From: Silurus meridionalis
Taxonomy: Eukaryota; Chordata; Actinopteri; Siluriformes; Siluridae
Reading direction: 5' to 3'
Length of the DNA stretch: 64,000 nt
Assembly (NCBI RefSeq): GCF_014805685.1
Contig: NC_060898.1
Location: 4,744,501-4,808,500, forward strand
A model generated the notes under the pieces. That model did no database searches and was not told where the DNA came from. It saw only the letters and a list, made by a program, of their open reading frames with translations. The position numbers were made by a program, and so were the translations under genes. Numbering within the stretch: the stretch's first letter is position 1; each line of letters begins with the position of its first letter. Below, piece by piece: positions 24,951 to 35,700 of the stretch.

Positions 24951-26437
24951 TATCGCCAAAAGCATTGGGTCACCTGGTCATTAGTACGGTATGTGATTTT
25001 TGAGAATCGCATTCCACATGTAGTCCCAATTTGCCCTTATAATTCCCTCCACTCTTCTGGCAAGATGTTCCACTAGATTTTAGAGTGTGCTTATGGACAT
25101 TTGTGTTCATCAGCCACAAGGGTATTATGAAAGGCAGGTAGTGATGTAGGTGAGGAGGCCTGGGGTGCAGTCAGCATTCACATTCATCCCAAAGGTGTTC
25201 AGTAGGGATGAGATCAGAGCTCTATAGCAGGTTACTCAAGATCTTCCTCTCCAAAGCATGTAAACCAGATCTTCAAGGAGCTCACTTTGATTCAGTACTT
25301 TTGGCAATATAATGTAGTATATATTTTTTTATATTTTTATTGAAGAAAGAACAGAGTAAAGAATGACATACAAAAAGAATTGACGATGCTTTTCAGAATT
25401 TTTTACAACTTTTCAAATATATGAACTCATTGTAGTGTTTTATTATTATTATTCAGAGATGTGTAGTGATCCATATGTGCTGGAGGAGGAGGACCCGGCC
25501 CAGTGCCATGCTCTAGAGAGCAGTCTGTGGGAAATTAAGGTAAGTTTTATATAAAAAAGTGTCGCAATGATTTAAATTTTTAAGAAGTTAAAAAGCGTCA
25601 GACTTCACCGTTTATTATAACTGCTTGCTGTGTTGTAGTGCTTATAGCTGTCTACAATATTGTATATCAAATTTTGTTCTAAGTTATCACAGGTAGTCCC
25701 CGACTTGCAACTTTCTGATCTTATCATATCGATACGGAAAATATAAAAATGTTCCTGCACCTTTAAAATTTTTGTACAATACTTTGGGACACTACCAGGA
25801 TGTATAGAATTTTTTAATCTGTCACCAGACACTGAACAGAGCGCATCTGTAAATTATATATACATAATTTTTTATATTACGGTACCATACATTTCTCCAT
25901 TTTGCTAAATTATGTACTGTACTTTAAATTAATAACGAATTACAGTATACTACCCCGTATTGATTCCCATTCTTTAAGACTCCTGTGTAGTGTAGGCCAT
26001 GTTTTCCATGTTTTCGAGTTACGATGTAATAGTAAGTCTGGGACTACCTGTATTTAGGAAACGCCACCACATTCCCTTTTATTTATTTAATTTTTTATTT
26101 TTTTTTACTTTAGTCTCTACAGAATCATTTCCATCCAGATGTTTCTAAAGCAGCCAAAGCGATAAACCAAGCTCTCCCCGAGCGTGAGGATGATATCAGC
26201 GAACTGCTCGAACTGTCCACTTTTGAGGTGTGTACTAGAGCCATAACACGTTTTATAACCCACACCATAACCTGGCGCTTGATTCCTATTTTCCGTTTAA
26301 TGTTTCCTCTGTTTTTGTAGCTGATGGAGCGAGACCTGAAGAACCAAAGCCAGTCGGTGCCACTCGAGTTCGATTCAGTCACCGGCCTCCTTCAGAGTCC
26401 TCGAGAAGTGCTGGGGCTCCACTTCTCTCTGGAGTAA
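19436..26437 (+). CDS. noc4l: noc4l, nucleolar complex protein 4 homolog (15 exons, complete)
   Basis: Noc4 acts in the nucleolus with Nop14 in small-subunit (40S) ribosome assembly and export. Exons: 19436-19585, 19678-19798, 20425-20531, 20641-20748, 22023-22172, 22999-23101, 23192-23226, 23306-23356, 23448-23559, 24390-24450, 24541-24651, 24725-24888, 25457-25539, 26114-26227, 26321-26437 (TAA). They join in frame to 528 codons, near the human 516. The N-terminal half is helical-repeat-like (NIFDLLEYLQ, CELLERGELYVGQLP, MFIRHRYNSC). The C-terminal CBF/Mak21 domain (about residues 276-470) has LPMSMYKKVLVILHDSILP, DPTLMIDFLT, GGAISLLALNGLFVLIHEHN, DFYKKLYNLMDPSIFHVKYR, RLALTAPP and ALESSLWEIK. 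The start at 19436 has a good Kozak context (AACATGG); an in-frame ATG 60 bases upstream would add 20 residues. The introns hold a LINE, a mariner remnant and a small DNA transposon. Confidence 0.97.
20755..21850 (-). mobile_element. RTE-like LINE fragment, antisense in noc4l intron 4
   Basis: The minus strand encodes a 183-residue reverse-transcriptase piece (21844-21293) with LEKAYDRVPREKLWY, KYVRVVQDMYED, GLHQRSALSPFLF and MMFADEIVICGES. A post-RT segment follows at 21190-20882 ([31 protein letters not shown]). The active-site box reads FADE instead of FADD. The 3' end (minus-strand CTAATGGGAGCAGCTAAAAG, then a GAA-type tail) lies within 10 bases of the noc4l splice donor at 20749. It is longer than the copy at 8500-9292 but still lacks the 5' region and endonuclease, and it is broken between the two frames. 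Confidence 0.9.
22205..22445 (+). repeat. polypyrimidine-rich intron segment of noc4l
   Basis: T/C-rich low-complexity DNA in the intron after 22172, directly upstream of the mariner remnant. Confidence 0.6.
22449..22888 (+). mobile_element. internally deleted mariner-like element in noc4l intron 5
   Basis: The ends form imperfect terminal inverted repeats: TATCAAAAAGCTTTAAGAC at the left and, reverse-complemented, TATCAAAAAGTTTTGAGAC at the right. Between them are transposase remnants in mixed frames: SPDLFF, LFPKMKIRLKGRRFDTVAEI and a terminal GDYFEG. These match the C-terminal end of mariner transposases (LFPKLK..LKGRRFD). At about 440 bases it has lost most of the coding region and is non-autonomous. 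Confidence 0.8.
23690..24345 (+). repeat. long T/C-rich polypyrimidine tract in noc4l intron 9
   Basis: About 650 bases of almost pure pyrimidine on the + strand (CTTTCTTTC, CTCTCTCTC and TTTTCC types) ending in a ~22-base T-run near 24321. It produces a long open frame rich in Phe/Ser/Leu, which is compositional and not a gene. Confidence 0.9.
24921..24948 (+). repeat. (AC)n microsatellite
   Basis: About 14 AC units directly abutting the DNA transposon that follows, in noc4l intron 12. Confidence 0.9.
24948..25313 (+). mobile_element. non-autonomous DNA transposon with ~20-bp terminal inverted repeats
   Basis: The left end CTATATCGCCAAAAGCATTG and the reverse complement of the right end (ATTATATTGCCAAAAGTACTG without its first base) are inverted repeats. 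The interior (TTCCACTAGATTTTAGAGTG, CCCAAAGGTGTTCAGTAGGG) resembles a family I recall as highly repeated in teleost genomes. No transposase is encoded. It sits in noc4l intron 12. Confidence 0.75.
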
Positions 26438-26572
26438 CTAATACAATATATAGATCTCTAATACCTCTTTTTTATTATTACTGTCTTTCTTTTCATTTAC
26501 TAGCTTCACAACATTGAGAAAAAGAAATAGAATTAAAAAAACGATATACAAAGTATTTGTGACTGAATCTCA

Positions 26573-26578
26573 AATAAA
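26573..26578 (+). promoter_or_regulatory. noc4l: noc4l poly(A) signal AATAAA
   Basis: Canonical hexamer about 135 bases after the TAA stop. Confidence 0.7.
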
Positions 26579-26981
26579 AGTCTTGATAAGAACGGGAATG
26601 TGATCAATTTTTATTTCTTACATACACAACCGTACACAGTACAACATGCATGGAGCTTCATTCTCTGAGCTGTATTGGTTTAACCATTACAGAAGCAACA
26701 GTGTTGTCAAAGCATTGAAAAATGATTATAAAATTTATAAATGCACAAAAAAAACATTTAACATTGAGTGATTATAATAATGCATAATCTCTTATACACT
26801 CTGGCGGATCTGCCAATTTGTTGATTTTAAGACATTTGTGCTCATATAATGAACTTAGATAAGCTTTAATTAGCTTAAACTTGAAAAGAAAAAAATCATA
26901 ATTATAATAGTCTAATTGTGGAATGTAGGAAATTCTGAAATCCTTGTATCTTGAAATGCCCATGTTTACCAGGCGATATGG

Positions 26982-27041
<60 letters not shown>

Positions 27042-27737
27042 GTAAATATAGGGCCATGTGCTTGTACGTGGGTTTTTTTTCCCTGCTAGCATATTAATCT
27101 GATTTAATTTATTTTCATAGAAAATATCAGCTTTAACATAATAAAAAAATAAAATAATAAATTTTTCTGCTTTGCTCACATGACCCTATATTGAGCCATA
27201 GTTTCAATAATGTTATGATAATCATCCATCACAATTTTCACCAGGATGAAGTGAATACTTGTGCAAAGAACCGCGTACATGTTTTTACATCACTGCTGGA
27301 ATAAAATAAACATCATAGAATTTGTAATGGTTTTAATGCTTGTAATGGGAACAGAATTGATTTTAAAGTTCCCTGAAACGCTTCCTGTGGGTCTCAACAT
27401 TTAGTTGCCTTCCAATATGTCTAGTGGCTACCATTAAGGACCAGTAGAAAACCTTAATCTTTGATGCTGGTATCTACAGGACACCTGTAGGAGCTATTAG
27501 GACACCTTTAAGATGTAATGCACATGAAGACATTTGGTTATTTTTTATTATTGCTGATGGTTTGTAATAGTATTTGTACAGGAAACCATTAGAATTTTTA
27601 TTTTCTTACAAGGGTGTCTTTCTCCAGAGATGGTCTAAATTGATTAAGTTCTAATTCATTAATTTATATTCTCATTATTTAAAAACTACAATCAAATGTA
27701 ACTTGTTGATTATATGGTGCTGAATTTCAGCTCCGCG
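26579..27737. other. noc4l-phpt1 intergenic
   Basis: AT-rich DNA containing a (GT)n tract at about 26986-27040. No supported gene. A 135-residue open frame on the minus strand through the GT tract is a repeat artefact. Confidence 0.6.
26986..27040 (+). repeat. (GT)n microsatellite
   Basis: About 27 GT units between noc4l and phpt1. Confidence 0.95.
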
Positions 27738-27752
27738 CCAGTAGGTGGCAGT
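27738..27752 (+). promoter_or_regulatory. candidate CTCF-type site upstream of phpt1
   Basis: CCAGTAGGTGGCAGT closely fits the CTCF core (CCASYAGRKGGCAS form) and lies 100 bases upstream of the phpt1 start codon. Motif match only; similar words also occur in dispersed fish repeats. Confidence 0.35.
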
Positions 27753-27851
27753 AACGCTACAGCGCCATCCAATTCAAACGTCTGCAACACAGGCTGCAGG
27801 AGTGAAACCGGGTGTGGAAGGGGACATTGCAGAAACTAGAGAGAGCTGATC

Positions 27852-29873
27852 ATGTCTGCTGACCATCTGGCCAAGATTCTTGAAGCTGACATCGACTCGA
27901 ACGGCGTGTTTAAATACGTGCTTATACGCGTCCACAGCAAAACCGACGAGTCTTACGTGGACATAGTGCGCGGCTACGCGTGGGCTGAGTATCACGGTAC
28001 AGATCTCAGAGCTTCACCTCCAGATTTCTGCTCACCAAACTATCAAATACACTCAGATCTCAAACAGTGAAGTCCAAAATGCCTCAGTATGGAATATGAC
28101 GCGTATTATAAAGGTTATTGTAGAAGGCATATGCACTACACAGGCAGAATGGAAACTAATCAACAATGCAATGAAGTCTATTTAATGTTAATCAATATCT
28201 ACATTATCACTTACGTTGTAGCAGCTATACCTGAACTCTTTCACTACAAAGCCATGCTGTTGTAATAGATGCAGTATGAAGTTTAGCATTGATATAAAAA
28301 TGACATCTGGATGAAAGCATTCCTTGATGGTTCCTTTACAGATGTGAAAGCTGCCCATTCCATAGGTACTAATGCTAATAACAGATAAACTGATCGCTGA
28401 TAACAAGCCGGATGATCCTTCTCGTGGTCTGAAACATGCGGCATTTTCAAATTTCCATTCTTCTGACAGTTTTAAGCTGACACAGACCACTTTTAAATAA
28501 GCTTCGGTCCAGAGAAGAATGTTCTAGATCATGTTCACATACAGCTTCTTCTTTGCATGATGGAGATTTAAGCAGCGTTTGTGGATGACATGGTGAACAG
28601 CGTTTGTCCAATGTTGGTCCTGTTCCACCTTAATGGTTGTAAAGGGAACTGAGTTGGTTTTAATGTACACTGACTTCTGTCGGTGGTCGATTATGTGAAG
28701 TGGAAACCATTAAGGACCAATAATAAACCTAGATCTTTCATAGACCAACATGTGGTCTATCAAAGCCCTAGGTTTATTATTGGTCCTTAATGGTATCCGC
28801 TTCACAAAACCCTGTATTGATGGTGCCTTTCCAGATGTGAAGGCTGTCCATTAAATAGACATTCATGCACCCCCACACAATCAGAGACGCAGGCTGATGA
28901 AACTGACTCTTTTTTTTACTCAATGTTAAATGAGTTTCAGACCAAAAAAGATGGCAGCATTTCTGAATCATGTTCACATATAGCTTTCTCTTTGCATAAT
29001 AGAGCTTTAACAAGCATTTGCAGATTATATGGTGAGCTGTGTTCACAGACAATGATTTCTGAAGGTTTTCTGAACCCAAGCTGTGATTTTCATTACAGGA
29101 TCCAGACAGGAGCCTGTTTTTAAGGCCTGTTGGTGTCCTGGCTGAGGGCCAGAAGATCACAAGCATCTAGCATTGATTTTTAAACTTGCCCGGTGTTCAC
29201 ACACAGTTTCCAGATTCATGAAATCTTTAGATTATTATATACTATAAATAAGATATTAAAAGTCAACATTTTCGAAGATTTCCAATTGACTGTAACTTTT
29301 GAGGAACTTTTCCTTTCTAAGAAACTCTTTTTATACCCAGTCATGCTATTGACCTGTTGCCAATGAACCTAATTAGTGGAAAATCTTACTCCAGATGTTT
29401 TTTTTATTTATTTTTAAAGATGTCTTTCTCCCACTAATGTTAAAAGAATTTTTACAAGACAAGACTTGTTTGACGTCTATAATTTTTATAGAGACTATTA
29501 TAGAGAGTCTTCCAGTTACATGACTGCTGTCACTGCTGTTCTGTGTGTCGTTCTGTACAGCCGATATCTATGACAAGGTTTCTGGCGAGTTGGAGAGAGA
29601 AGGCGGCGTGGACTGCGAGTGTATAGGAGGAGGCAGGATCAGACATGACAGCGCCGACAAAAAGATCCATGTCTATGGCTATTCCATGGTAAGTGCTACT
29701 CAAAAAACATCACAGGCTTCAGGAATTTGGTGCATTAAAGGAATATTTTGTCACGTGTTTCACGTGATTTCCCGTTTCAGGGCTTTGGCCGAGCCAATCA
29801 CGCCACCTCGACGGAAAAGCTGCAGAAGAGATACCCAGACTATGAGATCACATGGGCGAATGAAGGCTACTGA
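27852..29873 (+). CDS. phpt1: phpt1, 14 kDa phosphohistidine phosphatase (3 exons, complete)
   Basis: Cytosolic enzyme that removes phosphate from histidine in proteins. Exons: 27852-27996, 29561-29688, 29781-29873 (TGA), giving 121 residues against 125 in human. Family motifs in order: [75 protein letters not shown]. The catalytic His (human His53) corresponds to His48, the last residue coded by exon 1 (AEYH). The ATG at 27852 aligns with the family start. The next gene downstream is mamdc4, as in human 9q34.3. Intron 1 is full of transposon remnants and a large palindrome. Confidence 0.97.
28180..28640. mobile_element. degenerate dispersed repeat, copy 1, in phpt1 intron 1
   Basis: Shares segments with the downstream copy at about 28780-29160: CAGATGTGAAAGCTGCCCATT versus CAGATGTGAAGGCTGTCCATT (first 20 bases compared), and ATCATGTTCACATA followed by a TTTGCAT segment. 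It resembles a family I recall as widespread in teleosts, probably a non-autonomous DNA transposon. Class is not certain. Confidence 0.5.
28695..28805. repeat. ~110-bp near-perfect palindrome in phpt1 intron 1
   Basis: The left arm 28695-28750 and right arm 28751-28805 are reverse complements with about five mismatches and essentially no spacer. Core left: ACCATTAAGGACCAATAATA; the right arm reads TATTATTGGTCCTTAATGGT. The centre is TAGACCAACATGTGGTCTA. It lies between the two related repeat copies. Confidence 0.9.
28780..29470. mobile_element. degenerate dispersed repeat, copy 2, in phpt1 intron 1
   Basis: Contains segments also seen in copy 1, followed by GGGCCAGAAGATCACAAGCA and GACCTGTTGCCAATGAACCT, phrases I recall from abundant teleost non-autonomous elements. 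No coding capacity. Confidence 0.5.
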
Positions 29874-29934
29874 TCCAGTGACCAGGGTTTTACCAACAAG
29901 AGCCTGTTTATGCACAATCTTTAGACGTGAGCTG

Positions 29935-29940
29935 AATAAA
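29935..29940 (+). promoter_or_regulatory. phpt1: candidate phpt1 poly(A) signal AATAAA
   Basis: Canonical hexamer 62 bases after the stop codon. Other AT-rich hexamers lie further down, so the choice is tentative. Confidence 0.45.
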
Positions 29941-32719
29941 ACAACAGCTTGTTCTCGTCAAAAATCAGACTCGTCAACGTGTGACGTCTCAGAAGCTGAA
30001 ATCAAGGTCATTAACAGCAGATGAATGAATGTTTACACCTTATTTATGCTCTTTATTTATGTCTTTCCACCGAAGAGCTGCCCGATATTTGACCAATCAA
30101 CACAAAGCTAATGGAATTCAATTGAATTAAATAATAGCAGAATGTTTAACAAATAAATAAACCAGAATCATGCTGTACAACAATGAGCTTTATAAGAAGA
30201 AATCAATTGTATGTCTTATAAATGATTACTTTTGTATTCATTATAAACGTGAAAAGAAAAAAAAAAAGGTGAGACATTGGGATCAGCACTCTGTCTGTTA
30301 AGTAAAGCCTGAAATGAAAAAATTCACAAAATGACTTGGAAATATACATATGTATATAACTGTATGTGTATGTATAATATGTACGTGTAAGTCAGGTGCA
30401 AGACACTGTCTAAAGTATATTAAAGGACTTTAATAGAGTCGTCTCACTTGTAGTATTGCTCTATTTTTAAGCATCTTATATATATTTCAAGGCATCACCT
30501 ATAACTGCCATCCCACTGCACATTTTGCTCAGTTTTACAACCACGGTTACACACACAACCTTCTATTATGCTCACTTTAATTATGGAACAGCAGTATGTT
30601 TATAGGTTGCACATAAAAACCCATCCGGTTGCAAAGAATACTGCTCTGGCAGTGTCTAAGAAAGGAATTGAGTGAAAGGTTACAATTATAACAAGTGGTG
30701 AAATTATGAGTGTGAGCTTGTAGATGCACAAAAATGTAAATGTACAAAATACTATTTCCAAAGGAAGCCAATCTGAAACAGAATGGGTCTGGGTATAAAG
30801 TAGAATCCAGCTCCCTGTGAAACTGAGAAATGCATTCATCATTGTTTCTACGATGTGTAACATATAATTCCTCATAATGTCAATATAAATGGACCCACGA
30901 TGCTGCCAATAATGAACATGAGGTGAAATTACACCCTGGATGGACATTGTGCGGCACCATGCATACTGCCCATTGGGAAGGAAATGGCAAAGCTCTACAG
31001 CTCAGAAAAGATGCATTATAATATTTATTTCTTCATAATCATGACTTTGATCTTTCTCATGATCATGACTTTGATCATGACTGATCTCGACATTACAAAA
31101 GTTGTTTTCTTGTTATCACGACTTAATTTTCCCGTGATTCTGCATTAAAGCGTGTTTTAGAGGCCGCATCGTCGCAGAATTTGATCAGGGATTCACTCAC
31201 ACTGAAAAAGCTTTGTGTCTGTCAGTGATTGACAACTTCCACATAAATGTCCGACACTTGAGAAGGAAGCTTTTGAGTCGAAATAATAGGAAAACATCTG
31301 TAGGTCGAGATCGTGAGAAAATGAAATCATGATCACAAGAAAACAAGAACGAAAAAAAATTATATTGCATTTGACTTTGTTTTACTGTATGTTGCTAAAT
31401 ATTTTAGTTTCCAGGGGTTCGCGGTTCAATCCTGAGCTGCAGTTATCGTTAGCATGATGATTCAATGTATTTTTATTTGTATAGCGCTTTTAACAATGAA
31501 CATTGTCTCAAAGCAGTTTTATGCACACAATGCAGTGATTAGAGATTAATAAATTAAATTTACTTTACATCTCAATAAAAAAACATTGCATATTGTGCAA
31601 CGACTACACACACAGGTCCAAACAAACTCCAGCCTTCATCAAATTTGCTACTCTAACCCAAGAGTTTTTTCCACTTGGATAGAATCATGATTGAAGAAGG
31701 AAAGCCAGAGAAATCAGCCGTATTTGGATGCCTACTATGTGCCCCAAAGCAACATGCCACCTGGGACATGTCCACTATGTCTCACAGTGAATTTAGGATA
31801 GGAGTATGTGGTGAAACTAGATTAACTGAAAATGTCAGACGTGTGGATCACATACACCTGGAAGATTTATATTTGCACCCAGAGGTGGTGTCCCAGAAGA
31901 CTTCTAAATCTTTCTGCTTGTATTGCTAGAAGATTAGCATTGCACGTACTCAATAGATGTATGTAGTGGTTACTGCAGAGTATTGCAGTGCTTGTGGTGA
32001 CTGTAACACTCCCAAAAACATATTGGTAGGTGGACTCATTATCTTAAGTTTCCCCTTCCTGTGAATGAGCGTGTACATGTGACATGCCCTGCATTAGACT
32101 GGACTAAACTAGCACTAAACTCCGCATCCACCTCGACGCTAATGGGGAGAAAGCGGATACTGAAGATGAATAAACCCACTGACTTGTCAGTTGTAAAACA
32201 GAAATATTCCTAAGAATTTATTGCTATACGATGTAGAAGTCATAAAAAACTCAACTGCCTAATGAATTTGATGGCTTATATCCGTTAGGTCAATATTTTC
32301 AGGAAAGCTGTTCACAGCTTTATTGCATACCAGTCTTGAATTGATAACATTTCCAAATCAACTGGGAGTTTAAAAAAAGATATAAACGGAATTATATCAA
32401 ATACACGTTTTATTTATTTGTATTTATTTTATATGTTGCATATTATGTAGGGCAGAATAAATGTATCATCAGTACATTCTGTATATATAGGATGACTTCA
32501 AATATTTAATCAACCATTCGACCTCACGCCTTCTCTAATTGCAGTTTCCTGTTGCACTCACATTTATAGTTTCAGTAATCTGCTACAGCAGACATTGGTG
32601 CTTTTTTTTGCAGTTTTATGACACATCAGAGGGTCAAGTCCAAGCATTATCTTCGCTTAGAAGCTGGAAGAACTGATGAAACAGGTATATAGTGCACACT
32701 GTTTCTTCTCTATTGTGGA
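29941..32719. other. phpt1-mamdc4 intergenic with dispersed-repeat fragments
   Basis: AT-rich, no supported gene. At 31450-31520 is TTTTTATTTGTATAGCGCTT and ATTGTCTCAAAGCAGTTTTA, a phrase familiar from teleost dispersed repeats. At 32000-32180 is another (CTCCCAAAAACATATTGGTA; GGGGAGAAAGCGGATACTGA). ATGATCATGACTTTGATC-type short repeats occur near 31030-31090. Confidence 0.5.
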
Positions 32720-35700
32720 ATGAAGAGGGACTTTATTCAGCTCCTGACAGTGCTTCTTACTGTCCAGTGGGGTAAGAGTTACTTTCCCAAAACAGAATTA
32801 TTAATTGTTTTATATATTTAAGCAATATCCTGATTGCTGAACTGGATCAAGTGGTTGATTAGGGCATGTAGGAGCAAGATTGGAGACCAGTGAATGAGAA
32901 AAAAATGTATTGTTGTTGTAGGCTATGCTGATATCTATGCTTATACTATAAACTCATTATTATTAGGTATATACTATATGGTTATATTGTAAGTGTACTA
33001 ATGGTTCAATTATGCATACAATTTTACAGGTTTAGGTGCAGTGTAGGTTCAATTATAGTGTATGTATAAATATTTGTATTTTCTAATAATCTTTTTTTAC
33101 GATTTGAGTCTATTTTTAGTGAAAATGAGTGCTAATATACAGCTGTAATGAAAAAATAAATGTTTTTTTAGATCGCTTCTTCTTTACGTAATCTTTCATT
33201 CGCACATGTATCCATGATATCTACTGTTTAATATCCAAGACCTTTGGCCTGAGTTTTGGCCTTGTTATGATTACGAGTGATGTAACCTTCTAAACAATCC
33301 TATTAGGAGACTTTTTCCAATTCTTCAGTAGACGCTTGCAAATAATCTTTCAATGACAAACCTTTGGATGATGTATTGTTGTTTTTGCTATTTAGAGATA
33401 CATATTTATGTTTGGGTTTCATTCCGAGGGTAAAGAAAGATCTATGTTGCCGCAGGTGCCACAACATCTACCACGAAATCGAAAACTATGTGCGCTCTTT
33501 AACAGAGACATTATAAAATCATTGAATAGAGGTTTCAGACAGACACACAGTCTCCAATTTGGATCACAGCACAAAGATGATTGTTTGAGCGAGCAACTGC
33601 TACTATTTAAAATGATCGAAACTGTGCAACGCTTTTGGGAAACTGTTTTTAAACATTTAAAAGTGTAAGATATGTTACACGTTATATCCTGAACATATAT
33701 TTATTCTTTGTAGTGTTTTCCCTGGATAACAAGTGCACAGGGTCACGATGTGATTTTGTGTGCGACTGCTCTGACTGTAGCGATGAGCAGGACTGTGGTG
33801 AGATAAATTTGATTCTCTTTAACACTTAAGGCATTTAAAGGAATTTCTATTTGTGGTTTTCATGCACTTTTTTGGATTTTAACCAGGATATCGGGGGAGA
33901 GATTTTGTATGTGATTTCGAGGATGCAGGTGTGTGTGGCTGGAAGGATATGGCAACCGAAGGTAAAGGATACATGTGGGAGAGACGTCAGAGGGGAGACC
34001 CTCTGCCCAACAGTGGACCCTCGTCTGATTACACAATCGGCACATCAGCGGGTACATGCACTTAACACTGTGCACTTTGTTGACTTTTATGCTTTTATAA
34101 TAACATAATTATTATAAACATAATAACATCAGCAGATGTAATTATATGATTGTAAAGGGGTGAGAAGGTGGAGACATTTCTTACATTATATTCAGTGTTT
34201 AAACATGCATGAAGATCTTTGCATGGCAAAAAATTCTATTAAATAATAAAGTCTAGTAAAATTAATAAAACGTTTGATGTATAAATAGATGTGTTGATGA
34301 ATGATGGATTAATTGATGGATAAATGGATTCAGATTACTGGATGGATAAATGGATTGGTGACTAAAGTAATAGATTAATTGATTGATGGATAATGGATTC
34401 ATAGAATGTTTAATGAGTTGATTGTGAATGGGTTGCCAGATAGATGAATTTAAGGATTCACAGATGGAGAAACTGATGCCGAGATAGATGGATTGAATCT
34501 GATCTCCAGTGTGTTGTGTGCAGGTTGGTTCATGGCCGTGACAGCAGTGAATGGAGAATCTCCTAGAATAGCTGTCCTGACATCTCCTACAATCAATCAG
34601 TCTTCCCCGACCTGTCGCCTTCATCTCCATTACTTTATCTGGGACTCAGGTATGCACATGTTCTCACACACACATATCTCAAAATGTCATGTTCTAACAT
34701 GGATGGGATGTAGATTAGTTTGTTTGCATTCTTTATATTTGTCCTAAGTAATAATCTCTTCTAGGTTACACCATGCTGGAAAACAGCCCTCTTTGGGCAG
34801 AAGTGTGGACTCCTGAGGGACAACCTTCTGTAGTGTGGAGGCCTGAGAACACAAGTGTTCGTTCATGGAGGAAAGGCACTGTCTTCTTAGGACGCATCCC
34901 TGGACCCTTTCAAATACACATACACTCACGGCGTCAGGATGGGAGGAGTGGAGACGTAGCTATCGATCAACTGGAGTTCATGGACTGTGCACTTCCAGGT
35001 ACAGCGGAAGAAGTAGGAAAAAAGACGAGACAATAAAATATAATGTTATTTCTGTTGATTGGTGTCAATGAATAATAGGAGCTGTGCTTTTCTTTATAAC
35101 TGGTGCCTGTAGCCACTGAGAGCTGTGGGAATGGACATTTCCAGTGCAAACAGGGAGGCTGTGTGGAAGAACGTGCAGTGTGTGATGGCACAGATGATTG
35201 TGGAGACAGAACGGATGAGGAGAACTGCGGTTAGTGTGTTCATCGCTAAGCTCTTATCATAATGCTTGATGGTTATGCTCCAGTACTTTATGGTAGCTAT
35301 GGGTATAATGATCCATATAAAGTGCTATAAACCATGACAGTTACTCTTTTTATGTAGATTGTATATTTAATGACCTATGAATGCCTTCATAACATTTTAT
35401 ATTGTTTGAATTACTTTGTACATGAATTAATTAGTTATAAAGCATTACATTTTGGGATTGGATTTAAACACCATTAACAAGGCCATATTTTGCAGGAGCT
35501 ATGTGATATATTGCTTATGTATACCATTTTCTTGTCTGTATACCAAAAGGAGGTGGAAATAACTATAATTTATATATTATACATAATTACCTACTTCTTG
35601 TTATGAACAGTTGATGCATTTACTACAAGCATGTAGGAAATGTGACCTGTGGGTAAAAAGAAAATCTGTGATGTCTAACGAATCGTAATTTTCCTTGAAT

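Noticed and set aside
29545..30024. 159-codon open frame covering phpt1 exon 2
   Set aside because: It reads through the intron and leaves the phpt1 frame; the spliced three-exon gene matches the family to its C-terminus.
33408..33668. 86-codon open frame in mamdc4 intron 1
   Set aside because: No recognised domain, no splice support, and the flanking sequence is intron-like.
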